From: Phycisphaerae bacterium
GTDB taxonomy: Bacteria > Planctomycetota > Phycisphaerae > UBA1845 > UTPLA1
Length of the DNA stretch: 64,000 nucleotides
Reading direction: 5' to 3'
NCBI GenBank assembly: GCA_023150615.1
Contig: JAKLKO010000014.1
Location: forward strand, 1-64,000
Shown: piece by piece, positions 52,707 through 60,787 of the stretch
Layout: every line of letters starts with the position of its first letter
How positions within the stretch are numbered: position 1 is the stretch's first letter
Program-made: the position numbers and the translations under genes
Notes under the pieces: model-generated
Told to the model about the DNA's origin: nothing
Databases searched by the model: none
The model's input: the letters and a program-made list of their open reading frames with translations, nothing else

Positions 52707-53399
52707 TCAGGGGCTGGCTGCCGGCTGCGTCGTCGGTGACGCGGCGCTCGGTGCCTGATCCGCCTCGCGGAGACGTGCGGCGAGGGCGTTCGCGCGGCGA
52801 ATCAGCGCTTGGGCTGCGAGTTGCGAGAATCGGTCGACTTGTTCGTCCGAGCCGCTGTTTGCGGCGGCCACGGCACGAAGGCACCGGATGAACTGTTCCG
52901 CGTCGGCGAGCCGGCGCGCGTCAATGGCGGCGTTGGCGCGGCGCTCCAACTCCCGGGACAGCGCGTTGATCGCGTCGCCGCGCTTCCAGATTCGCGGCAG
53001 GCGCCGGTTGCGCTCATCCTGCGTCATGGCCACCGCGTCCCGCTCGGTCCAGCGCGAGATCCGCAGCGTCCCGGCGGGCGACGCGGATTGAACGAGTTGC
53101 ATCAACCCGCGGATCGCGCCGTCGGCGTCGCCGGCCAGCCACCGGTCCACGACCTGGTCGATCGGCATCGCGTCGCCTTCTTCGACGGGCGCGGTCGATG
53201 CCGCGGCAACGGACGGCCCCTCACGGACTGCGGTTTCCGCCGGCGGCGAGTTGCAGGAGCAAGCGGTGCCCAGGCAGCATGCCAACACCAGCAGTCCATG
53301 TGTTTGAAGTGGGCGGAGCCGACTCCGACCATCTCGGACCGCACGACCCAATGCCGAGGGCCACAAGGCTCTGTACCAAGTTGCGTTCAGCGCCGCCAT
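52707..53399 (-). CDS. Putative lipoprotein, third gene of cassette B
   Basis: This 230-residue protein is read from ATG 53399. After about 38 residues comes a hydrophobic stretch LLVLACCLGTACSC, with lipobox-like Cys residues, so the true start may be later. Residues about 80-210 are mostly helical with many Ala/Arg (WTERDAVAMTQDERNRRLPR). The end is a Pro/Ala/Ser/Thr tail. It follows the LolA-like gene at 53419 in the same direction. No family is recognised. Confidence 0.5.
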   Translation of the reverse strand: MAALNATWYRALWPSALGRAVRDGRSRLRPLQTHGLLVLACCLGTACSCNSPPAETAVREGPSVAAASTAPVEEGDAMPIDQVVDRWLAGDADGAIRGLMQLVQSASPAGTLRISRWTERDAVAMTQDERNRRLPRIWKRGDAINALSRELERRANAAIDARRLADAEQFIRCLRAVAAANSGSDEQVDRFSQLAAQALIRRANALAARLREADQAPSAASPTTQPAASP

Positions 53400-53418
53400 C
53401 CTTTGTTGACAAGGCGGG

Positions 53419-54414
53419 CTAGGGCTGCGCCTGAGACACAAATGTCTGGTTTAAGTCATCCCAAACGCGAACCGCCTTCGTCGGGTTGATTTGAAACGTC
53501 GAGACTTGGGTTTCAGGATTGACGGAGATTGCGTTGACTTCAATGACAACTTCGACGCCCGGCGTTTGATCCGGGAGATAGCCGAAGAGCACAATGGACT
53601 GCGGAAAAACAAGAGAAGAGCTCGCCGGTCCCCAAGTCTTATACCCCGAGAAATCCGCTGAACTGAGCAACCGACCATCGGACCCGACGCGTTCGATACG
53701 GCAGGGGCGCAGTTCACTGGCGGGACTCACATAGACGCGGAATACGTAAGCTTGGCCGTGGCACACGCCGCCCGGAAAGTCCGCATACCTGCACGAAACC
53801 GGGGCGTCAGAGTGCGTTTGAGGCGCGTTGGTCCAGGTAACGTTCCAGAACGACTCAGGAACAGAGTCTGCCCGAACGTCCGTGAGGCGAATCTGGACGC
53901 CGTAGTTCGCGTCGGTGACGGGATATCGGAATTGCAGAAACTCGAAGATCGGATTCGGCACTCCCGGCAGAATGGCCGGGCTGTCGGTTGGCGAGACCGA
54001 AAGCGTGCCATCGCTCAGGAGGAGTTGGTATTTTTCCCCATCGTACGCAACATCGCTGTTCAGACCGGGTAGTCGCAGCGGGTCGGTGCATGAAACGTAC
54101 CGATATCGCGAACCCGCAGCCCAGTAGGACACTTGGCCGAGCACGGGCTGTCCCTTGGCTTGTTGGAGTTCGGCCGGATCATCGGGGGACGCGTGGTGAA
54201 TAAGGACGGCCGTCGAGGCGGTGAGCTCAACGCCGATCAGGGCCTGAAACTGGGAAAAGAGGGCGCGCAGCGCGATGGACTCCGCAGGGAGATCGATCGC
54301 GCGTCCCGTTGTCGCTCCCAACAAGATGAGCAGGACAAAGGTCGCGACAGCAGCAACGGCACGCCGCTGCGGTGGGCGGCTTGAAACGTCATTTCTGCAT
54401 GTGCCTCGAACCAT
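53419..54414 (-). CDS. Secreted protein with LolA-like beta fold, second gene of cassette B
   Basis: This 331-residue protein starts at ATG 54414, 8 bases after AGGAGGT. The N-terminus is Arg-rich then hydrophobic (VAAVATFVLLILLGATTGRA), a signal peptide. The body is a long set of strands such as QVSYWAAGSRYRYVSC and YDGEKYQLLLSDGTLSV that fits the lipoprotein-sorting/LolA-like fold, with a second part near the C-terminus (GVEVVIEVNAISVNPETQV). It parallels the cassette A gene at 48896-50023. Confidence 0.6.
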   Translation of the reverse strand: MVRGTCRNDVSSRPPQRRAVAAVATFVLLILLGATTGRAIDLPAESIALRALFSQFQALIGVELTASTAVLIHHASPDDPAELQQAKGQPVLGQVSYWAAGSRYRYVSCTDPLRLPGLNSDVAYDGEKYQLLLSDGTLSVSPTDSPAILPGVPNPIFEFLQFRYPVTDANYGVQIRLTDVRADSVPESFWNVTWTNAPQTHSDAPVSCRYADFPGGVCHGQAYVFRVYVSPASELRPCRIERVGSDGRLLSSADFSGYKTWGPASSSLVFPQSIVLFGYLPDQTPGVEVVIEVNAISVNPETQVSTFQINPTKAVRVWDDLNQTFVSQAQP

Positions 54415-54451
54415 TGTTGAAACCTCCTATCCAAGCCGAACGCCGCTTCGA

Positions 54452-54802
54452 CTAGCAGAATTCGGTCATGAGGGGTGGCCCACATGGGACCCACAGGACG
54501 AAAAGAAAGCGCTTCGCGCCACAGTTACTGGAAACGGTCCCGTGGTCTCCTGGTCTACTCACGTCTACGGCGGGCAACGCGGTGGGTGCCGGGATGCACC
54601 CAGGCGCGATACAAGGGATCGCGACGCCGCAGCGCAACGTGCCAGGTCGGATATAATAGAAATGAAACTCATGGATCGGCGTCTGTGCCTCGACCGCGCC
54701 ATCAGCAACGGCCAGAAGGCATAGCAGGAGAATGCCCATCGCTCCTGTCCTGCAACTGATTCGCCTGGCGGGAAGCGATGAGCGCCGATTGGACCGTTCC
54801 AT
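54452..54802 (-). CDS. Small secreted protein, first gene of cassette B
   Basis: This 116-residue protein starts at ATG 54802 with the same AAGGAG and first four residues (Met-Glu-Arg-Ser) as the cassette A gene, because its start lies inside the 360-bp repeat. Beyond that point the sequence is unrelated. A signal peptide (GILLLCLLAVADGAVEA) is followed by a short mature chain with seven Cys (RCGVAIPCIAPGC, FVLWVPCGPP). The function is unknown. Confidence 0.5.
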   Translation of the reverse strand: MERSNRRSSLPARRISCRTGAMGILLLCLLAVADGAVEAQTPIHEFHFYYIRPGTLRCGVAIPCIAPGCIPAPTALPAVDVSRPGDHGTVSSNCGAKRFLFVLWVPCGPPLMTEFC

Positions 54803-55150
54803 TGTCAGCTCCTTCAGTTCACAGCGTTCCACCCGCCCTTTTAGGTTTTGTTGCCTGTAATCGGGCCGTCGGCAAGGCGTCGGAGATTCATAAGCTGATT
54901 CTGAACAGTATGTTATGAATTTTTTTTTCCTCCGTGATCGTTCACTTAATTCGCCGGCTTTTTCTGCGAATGCTGGATAATGCCTTCTCCGATTCGCGGG
55001 CGCGAATGTAGCCCTGCCACGCCTCGGTCCTGCTCACGGCGGAACGCGAACAACCGATCATGTGCGCGATCCTTTCGGCTGTAATTGAATAGTCGTTCAT
55101 GCCTGCGGCCGCGTGCACGACCTGGAAAACGCGACCCTCAATCCCTTTGG
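54791..55150. repeat. 360-bp direct repeat, copy B
   Basis: This copy of 51528-51887 differs at 12 positions, several of them silent in the HTH frame. Homology stops abruptly at 55150, inside the regulator gene, where unrelated plus-strand sequence begins. Confidence 0.9.
54942..55150 (-). pseudogene. Truncated copy of the tandem-HTH gene (HTH2 only)
   Basis: The frame is intact from 55150 to the stop at 54942 and encodes HTH2 (ITAERIAHMIGCSRSAVSRT) with a few substitutions, but the first HTH and the start are missing. It may be a dead fragment, or could be read from a start inside the repeat (the Met in AAAGMNDYSI). Confidence 0.65.
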
Positions 55151-55327
55151 CGCTCGCTTTGCCCGTGCGACCTCGCTACGCTTGGGCCCGGCCACCGCGC
55201 CGTTCGCGGCGGCGAGCTGGGCGAGGTCTCGGCTGGCAGCGAGCTGGCGGCGCTGACGAAACTGACGGCGAACTGGAAGAGCGTGATCGAAGACGCGATC
55301 AGCCCGCTGGAGCGCAGCGCGCGGTAG
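55151..55327 (+). pseudogene. 3' remnant of an unidentified plus-strand gene
   Basis: From the repeat boundary to TAG 55327, one frame encodes about 58 residues ending LAALTKLTANWKSVIEDAIS then PLERSAR. This looks like a genuine protein C-terminus, followed 42 bases later by the TIGR04255 gene in the same direction. I do not recognise the family. The 5' part has been replaced by the 360-bp repeat. Confidence 0.4.
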
Positions 55328-55369
55328 GAAGATGGACCAGGCCTTTGAATCCTAACGAGGAAACTGCTG

Positions 55370-56128
55370 ATGGGCGTGGATCGGCGATATCGCAAACCCC
55401 CCGTGGTTGAGGCGCTTTGCGAGATGTACTTCGAGGGGTCGGAATGGGACGACACGCTCATTGGGCAGTTTTATGAGCGCGTCAAGGCCCAGTTTCCGCA
55501 AAAGCGGCAACGGGAAATCCAGGAGGCCCAGGTGCGATTTTCGTCGGCCGGCGAGGCAGCCGCAGGCGTGCGCCGGTTGCCCCCACGCATGCAGTTCGTG
55601 ACCGAAGCGGGCGACCGGATGATCCAGCTTGGCCCTGACCTACTGGTCGTGAACCAGCTCAGGCCTTACGCTTCGTTCGAGGAATGGGAAAAGACGCTGC
55701 ATGATGCGCTGGACACCTATCGGGAGCTCGCGCATCCGAAGGGTCTCGCTCGCCTCGGTGTACGATACATCGACCGGGTGATCGTCCGGCAGCCGACGGT
55801 TCGGATGGAGGATTACTTCGCTCTTTACCCCGAGATTCCGCCAGCTGTCGGAACCAGCCACGGGGCTTTCGTGCTACGGGTAGAGTTTCCCGAGCGGCGA
55901 CCCGGGCACAGGTTGCTGGTTACGTTCGGATCGGCGCCGCCTGAAGGACCGGGCACAATGGCGTTCCTACTGGACTATTACGACGTGTGCGAGCCCGGGG
56001 GCGCGACCACGGCGGAAGCCGTGCGGCCGATCGTCCGAACGGCCCACGAGAATGTAATCGAGGCGTTTGAGGCCAGTATCACCGATCAACTACGCTCGCT
56101 GTTCGAACCAGAGGAGAAGCAGTCATGA
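55370..56128 (+). CDS. TIGR04255 family protein
   Basis: This 252-residue protein has the features of the sporadically distributed TIGR04255 family: a start YRKPPVVEALCEMYFEG, the middle FEEWEKTLHDALDTYREL then RLGVRYIDRVIV, and the C-terminal LLDYYDVCEPGG with AHENVIEAFEASITDQLRSL. The biochemical role is unknown, but the family is frequent in accessory and defence regions. CGAGG lies about 9 bases before the ATG. Its stop overlaps the next start (ATGA). Confidence 0.8.
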   Translation: MGVDRRYRKPPVVEALCEMYFEGSEWDDTLIGQFYERVKAQFPQKRQREIQEAQVRFSSAGEAAAGVRRLPPRMQFVTEAGDRMIQLGPDLLVVNQLRPYASFEEWEKTLHDALDTYRELAHPKGLARLGVRYIDRVIVRQPTVRMEDYFALYPEIPPAVGTSHGAFVLRVEFPERRPGHRLLVTFGSAPPEGPGTMAFLLDYYDVCEPGGATTAEAVRPIVRTAHENVIEAFEASITDQLRSLFEPEEKQS

Positions 56129-56379
56129 CCGCGGTAACGGCAAGAGAACTGAACGCCCCCTATCAGTACGTTGTCGTCGAACAAGCGGTGAGCGACGTAG
56201 CTCGCCTGCTCGTGGAGGAGGAGCAGGAAGAGCTGGTCGTTTCCGACTGGTATCGGCGCGTGCGGCCCGGCCCGCACCGGAGCATTCTTGAGCTTGAGGG
56301 GCTGGGGGCCGAAATCTGGGTGGGCGTGGACGCGAGGCAATACGTCGACGAGTTGAGAGATGAATGGAACCATCACTGA
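56125..56379 (+). CDS. Small protein between TIGR04255 and PIN genes, possible antitoxin
   Basis: This 84-residue protein overlaps the upstream gene by 4 bases and the downstream gene by 20. It is acidic (DVARLLVEEEQEELVVSDWY), with no clear DNA-binding motif. A small partner directly before a PIN toxin is often an antitoxin; that is inferred from position only. Confidence 0.5.
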   Translation: MTAVTARELNAPYQYVVVEQAVSDVARLLVEEEQEELVVSDWYRRVRPGPHRSILELEGLGAEIWVGVDARQYVDELRDEWNHH

Positions 56380-56845
56380 TCGTCTGCGCGACGCGCATAG
56401 AGTCCATTTCGACTCGATGACGCTGATCTACCTGATCGAGCGGCACCCATCCTTCGGGCCTCTCGTTCGCGAGGCCTTCGCTCTCGTCGACGCCGGTCGT
56501 TGCGTCGGGCTGTCGTCGTTCGTGACGCTGCTGGAGGTTCTTGTGAAGCCGTTCCAAGACGGACGGGCCGACTTGGCCCAGCGGTATCGGGACGTGCTGA
56601 TTGGTTCGCGCGGCTTCTCGCTCTTTCCGCTTGATCGCAGGATTGCAGAGGATGGCGCAGGCATCCGCGCGCGGTACGGATTCCGTACGCCCGATGCAAT
56701 CCAGCTCGCAACGGCAGTGAGGCACAGCGCGGACGCATTCCTTACCAACGACATAAGACTGAAGAAGTTCCATCAGCTCGATGTTGTTGTGCTCGATGAC
56801 TTCAGCCCCTCGGCGCCCGTGCCGGAGACGGAGGGCGACGCATGA
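56360..56845 (+). CDS. PIN-domain ribonuclease, VapC-like
   Basis: This 161-residue protein has the PIN acidic set: Asp in VHFDSMTLIYLIE (near residue 18), a Glu in TLLEVLVKP, Asp in TPDAIQLATA and Asp in TNDIRLKKF. The fold length and order fit VapC-type RNase toxins. It overlaps the small upstream gene and its stop overlaps the DUF499 start (ATGA), so all four were one operon. Confidence 0.8.
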   Translation: MNGTITDRLRDAHRVHFDSMTLIYLIERHPSFGPLVREAFALVDAGRCVGLSSFVTLLEVLVKPFQDGRADLAQRYRDVLIGSRGFSLFPLDRRIAEDGAGIRARYGFRTPDAIQLATAVRHSADAFLTNDIRLKKFHQLDVVVLDDFSPSAPVPETEGDA

Positions 56846-57215
56846 CCGACGCACGCATCAAACCCTGGATCGAGATCGTCACGCTGCACGCCGACCTGCT
56901 GTCCGAGGAGTTCTCGGAGGACATCTTCGCGCTGGACCTCGGGCCTCCGGCCGACGGCAAGCCGAGCGTCCCGGCCGTGTACCGCGACCCGGAGCACTTC
57001 TTCCGGGCGTCGTAGCTGACGAGCGGGTTGAAGTCGCTGCTCAAGGACGTGCTGGCCCGTATTTAGGGCGCCGCCGGCGCCCGCATGCTGAAGCTCATTA
57101 CGCCATTCGGCGGCGGCAAATCGCAGACGCTGGCCGGGTTGTTTCATGCAGCCAACCGGCGGAGGCCCCGGACGTCGTCCCGGAGGGCAAGGACCTACCG
57201 CGGCCGCCATCAACC
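56842..57215 (+). pseudogene. Broken DUF499 ATPase (anti-phage-associated type), with two in-frame TAG codons
   Basis: Translation from ATG 56842 gives KPWIEIVTLHADLLSEEF then YRDPEHFFRAS, the start of DUF499 proteins. TAG follows at 57013 where a Tyr codon is expected. The same frame continues (LTSGLKSLLKDVLARI) to a second TAG at 57064 and then to ITPFGGGKSQTLAGLFHAAN, an intact Walker A. A change of frame there leads to EAPDVVPEGKDLPRPPS. Homology then stops near 57215. The rest of the roughly 1000-residue protein is missing. The gene is best read as decayed. Confidence 0.65.
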
Positions 57216-57224
57216 GTCCCGGCG

Positions 57225-58186
57225 AGGATGGGATGTGGGACGAGGCGGATGGATTCTACTATGACGTGTTACGACTGCCGAACGGACACGCGCAGCGATT
57301 GAAGGTCCGTTCCATGGTGGGACTGTTGCCGCTGTGCGCCGCGACGGTGATCGAACCCTGGCAACGGGAATTGGTCGCGGAGTCGGTCTCCAGCATGCAG
57401 GAACGTACGCGGCAGATGCCGGACCTGTTCCGGCATATTCACCCGACCGGGCCGGGCCATCTCGGGACAGGGGATCGCGGCATCATCGCGTTGCTCAATC
57501 CGGAGCGACTTCGCCGCATCCTCGCCCGCATGCTCGACGAGCAGGAGTTTCTCAGTCCGTACGGCATCCGGTCCGTCTCGAAATTCCACGAACAGCATCC
57601 CTACGTACTGTACGTTGATGGACAGGAACATCGCGTCGATTACACCCCCGCCGAATCGACGACCGGTACGTTCGGCGGCAACTCCAACTGGCGCGGCCCC
57701 GTCTGGTTCCCGGTGAACGCGATGATCATCCGCGCGCTGCTCAACTACTTCCTCTATTACGGCGACAACTTCCGCGTCGAGTGCCCGACCGGCTCCGGCC
57801 GGCTGATGAACCTCTTCGAAGTCGCGAAGGAGATCGGCGACCGGCTGACGCGGATCTTCCTGCAAGGCGCGGACGGTCGCCGGCCGGTCTTCGGCGGAGC
57901 TGAGAAATTCCAGTCCGATCCGCAATGGCGCGACCATCTTCTCTTCTACGAGTACTTCCACGGCGACAACGGCGCCGGGATCGGCGCCAGCCATCAGACC
58001 GGCTGGACCGGCCTGGTCGCCAAGCTCATCCAACTGTTCGGGACCCTTGATGCGGAGCGGGCGCTGGAGCGAGGAAAGCGCGCCGCCTTCGATCAACGCG
58101 GGGCGCGCGGTGCTCCCGGTCGCGACGAGACTCCGATTTCGCGGCCGACGCCATCACCGACGCCGAAAACAACGAAGCGTCGATAA
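57225..58186 (+). pseudogene. C-terminal part of a GH63/MGH1-like glucosidase, 5' truncated
   Basis: The frame starts inside a conserved glycosidase module (MWDEADGFYYDVLRLPNG). It continues with GNSNWRGPVWFPVNAMIIRA, YGDNFRVECPTGSGRLMNLF and HGDNGAGIGASHQTGWTGLV, as in the last third of large bacterial glucosidases of the MGH1-like group. About 320 of an expected 850-900 residues remain. The first catalytic part is lost at the island junction near 57220. An ATG at 57146 opens the same frame but reads through unrelated sequence first. Confidence 0.75.
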
Positions 58187-58222
58187 CCCCGATCGGATTG
58201 AACCAGCGCGAGGCGCGCGTCG

Positions 58223-59554
58223 TCAGCTCGCGCGATACCGCACGACCTGGCCGCGAAACTCGAACGGCTGACCGCCCTTGCTGGACTTCAGCCAGACTTT
58301 CGCCATCCCGCCGGGCAGATCGTCTGTCTGACTCACGGTCGCCCACACCCCGCGGCCGTACTCGGGAAACTCGCCGTCGGCCTGCACCGTTCGAACCCGA
58401 CAGGCGAACGTCCGGCCGCCGATCGCCAGCGACTCGCGCGGCAACTCGGTGATCTTCGTCGCGCGATTCGTCAACGGATGCGACGCCGGCGTGATCATCG
58501 AATCCACCAGGAAGTGCTGTACGCGAACGGCGTCGGTCGCCCCGCCATCCATCGGCGCGTACGTGCGCTCGACGAGCAGCCGATCCTCGTGCTTGGACAC
58601 CAGTCTGGCCGTCACGCGCATCGGCTGCCGAACACCGGCGACAAGCTGATATCCTTCGTATTCCACCCACGATCCCGGGGCGAAGCGCGACCATCGTTCG
58701 TAGTCCGGGTTGCTCACCTTTCCCCCGAGGGACGCCGTCGTGATGCGCCGCGCCTGGCCGGACATGACAAGCGGCGCGATGTAGTGTTGCACGAACGGCG
58801 CCTTGACCGTGTCGGTGTGCCCGCCGACGTTGCCTTCCGCCTCGAATTCGGGCCGCCAGCGGATGTAGCTGATCTTCGCATATTGGGAGCGGGTCGACGC
58901 CGACGGGCGTGCGGGGGTCTGGAACCCCCGCAGACCGGCCGCGGCCACACCTTCCTGGCGATCGGCCGTGCCCGCCATCGGAACGAGATACGCCAGGACC
59001 GCGTCACTTTCGGAGGTGAAGACGAACATGCGGTTGCGGATGCGCTCAAGCGCCCGCGTCAGGTCGTAGTTCGCCGCGATCGAGGCCCCCAGCAGGATGA
59101 CGTTGTCGACGGGGCAGTTCGCGGGGAGCGCCTCGAGCGTGAAGACGGCCACGGCCGTTCCGGCCGACAATCCCATGATCGTGACCGGCGCACCGGGATG
59201 CTCCTGCGCGTACGCCTGAATCTCCCGCGCGCACTCGGCGGCCCTGGAGCGCTTGTACTCGACGCTCGAGTCTTGATCGGCGACGACACCGAACCCGGTG
59301 TTCCAGCGGAAGATCTCTCCGGCGCCGTCGTAACCCGCGTCGAGCAGTCCGCGTCGCACGCCGCCGGCCCAGTTGCTGATGAGGCCGCCGCCGCCGGCGC
59401 CGTCGAGGTAATAGACGTAGCCGCGCGTCATGCGCTCCGCGCGGTCGGGCATCGGCATCGTGCAGCCGCCGCCCAGCGCGGCCAGCGCGATGAACGGCAA
59501 CCCGCGCCCGCAGCGGGCGAACCAGCCGGTTGAGCTGTCGGTAGGACGCATCAT
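58223..59554 (-). CDS. Lipoprotein with alpha/beta-hydrolase fold
   Basis: This 443-residue protein starts at ATG 59554 after GAGGTGAT. The lipobox ALGGGC (Cys near residue 31) indicates lipidation. The N-terminal domain is an alpha/beta hydrolase with YYLDGAGGGGLISNWAGGVR and the nucleophile elbow VTIMGLSAGTAVAVF (GxSxG), followed by VILLGASIAANYDL and a His in GGHTDTVK. The C-terminal about 180 residues form a separate beta domain (SWVEYEGYQLVAGVRQPMRV). The substrate is unknown. Confidence 0.65.
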   Translation of the reverse strand: MMRPTDSSTGWFARCGRGLPFIALAALGGGCTMPMPDRAERMTRGYVYYLDGAGGGGLISNWAGGVRRGLLDAGYDGAGEIFRWNTGFGVVADQDSSVEYKRSRAAECAREIQAYAQEHPGAPVTIMGLSAGTAVAVFTLEALPANCPVDNVILLGASIAANYDLTRALERIRNRMFVFTSESDAVLAYLVPMAGTADRQEGVAAAGLRGFQTPARPSASTRSQYAKISYIRWRPEFEAEGNVGGHTDTVKAPFVQHYIAPLVMSGQARRITTASLGGKVSNPDYERWSRFAPGSWVEYEGYQLVAGVRQPMRVTARLVSKHEDRLLVERTYAPMDGGATDAVRVQHFLVDSMITPASHPLTNRATKITELPRESLAIGGRTFACRVRTVQADGEFPEYGRGVWATVSQTDDLPGGMAKVWLKSSKGGQPFEFRGQVVRYRAS

Positions 59555-59936
59555 GGGATCACCTCGACTTTGAGCGGCGCTCGCGACGATCGCGGGCGTG
59601 TCCGCATCGTACCGCCGAAGCCGTCGCGGCGTCGTCCCGAGTTCGGACCGATCGTCAGCCGCGCGGGATACTGGCCCGACGCGCGTTCAGGGATATGTGT
59701 GTTACCGAAGCAGCGCACCGTCAATCTTGTGGGACGTTTGTACGCCGTGCAAAACCGAACTCCCTTGATCGCAGCCGGTTAGCGGGTGCGTTGCGGCGCC
59801 GCCCGGACCGGCACGCGACGTGCGGTGCATTTGGGGGTAGCGTTGCAGACCGCGGCGTGCAGGGAAACGTCCGCGCGAAGAACGAAGCGCATCGCCGCCG
59901 TCCTAGGGGCGCGACGGTCACGAAGAGGACGCAAAC
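59555..59936. other. 382-bp intergenic region before the polyphosphate kinase gene
   Basis: No convincing gene or RNA is visible. The sequence is slightly less GC-rich around 59,690-59,760. A promoter for the downstream gene is likely but no clear hexamer pair was identified. Confidence 0.4.
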
Positions 59937-60740
59937 ATGGGAGAGAATGCCTCCGCGCGAGAGAGGTTGAGCCGCAAGGATTACGAGCGCGAGCTGGAGA
60001 AACTCCAGGTGGAACTCTGCGCGCTGCAGGACTGGGTCCGGCAGGAAGGCGAGCGGATCATCGTCGTGTTCGAGGGCCGCGACGCCGCCGGAAAAGGCGG
60101 GCTCATCCGGAGGCTGGTCGAGCGCGTCAGTCCGCGCGTTTTTCGCGTCGTGGCCCTGCCCGCGCCGAGCGATCGCGAGAAGAGCCAGCTCTACATCCAG
60201 CGCTACATGCCGCATTTCCCCGCGTCCGGCGAAATCGTCATCTTCGATCGAAGCTGGTACAACCGCGCCGGCGTCGAGCACGTGATGGGCTTCTGCGACG
60301 AGCAGCAGCACCACCGCTTCCTGGAGCTCTGTCCGATCTTTGAGCGCCACATCATCGGCGCCGGCATCCGGCTCGTGAAGTACTGGCTGGAGGTCAGCAA
60401 TGAGGAGCAGAAGCGCCGCTTCGAGGCCCGCATCGCTGACCCGCTGCGGCAGTGGAAACTCAGCGACATGGACCTTCCGTCTCGGCAGAAGTGGTTCAAG
60501 TACTCACGGGCACGCGACCAGATGCTCGCGGCCACCGACACGGAGTGGGCGCCGTGGTTCATCGTCCCGTCGGACGACAAGCGCCGCGCGCGGCTGAACT
60601 GCATTGCGCACTTTCTGAGCCTGCTTCCCTACGAACCGGTCAAGCGGAAGCGCATCGAGCTGCCCAAGCGGGACAAGGACGACGCGTACGACGATGTCGC
60701 GTCGATCGCCGGGCGACGCGTCATCGAACAGACGTATTGA
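59937..60740 (+). CDS. ppk2: Polyphosphate kinase 2 family protein
   Basis: This 267-residue kinase transfers phosphate between polyphosphate and nucleotides. Walker A is VVFEGRDAAGKGGLIRRLVE (around residue 43-62), the lid/Walker B region is IVIFDRSWYNRAGVEHVMGF, and the C-terminal block is DPLRQWKLSDMDLPSRQKWF. Length and single domain place it with PPK2 class I (short form). It precedes the RND genes by 47 bases. Confidence 0.93.
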   Translation: MGENASARERLSRKDYERELEKLQVELCALQDWVRQEGERIIVVFEGRDAAGKGGLIRRLVERVSPRVFRVVALPAPSDREKSQLYIQRYMPHFPASGEIVIFDRSWYNRAGVEHVMGFCDEQQHHRFLELCPIFERHIIGAGIRLVKYWLEVSNEEQKRRFEARIADPLRQWKLSDMDLPSRQKWFKYSRARDQMLAATDTEWAPWFIVPSDDKRRARLNCIAHFLSLLPYEPVKRKRIELPKRDKDDAYDDVASIAGRRVIEQTY

Positions 60741-60787
60741 CGGCGGGGTCCGCCTGCGGGCCGATCACGAGCGAGTGGAGGCTGAGC

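Noticed and set aside
55085-55150. Plus-strand start of the 55151-55327 fragment inside the 360-bp repeat
   Set aside because: The repeat's plus strand is antisense to HTH2; the shared start codon there is a consequence of the duplication, not the true 5' end of that gene.
49000-57200. Transposase or integrase genes and attachment sites around the accessory region
   Set aside because: No transposase, recombinase, terminal inverted repeat or tRNA-associated attachment site was seen; mobility is inferred only from gene breakage and the 360-bp repeat.
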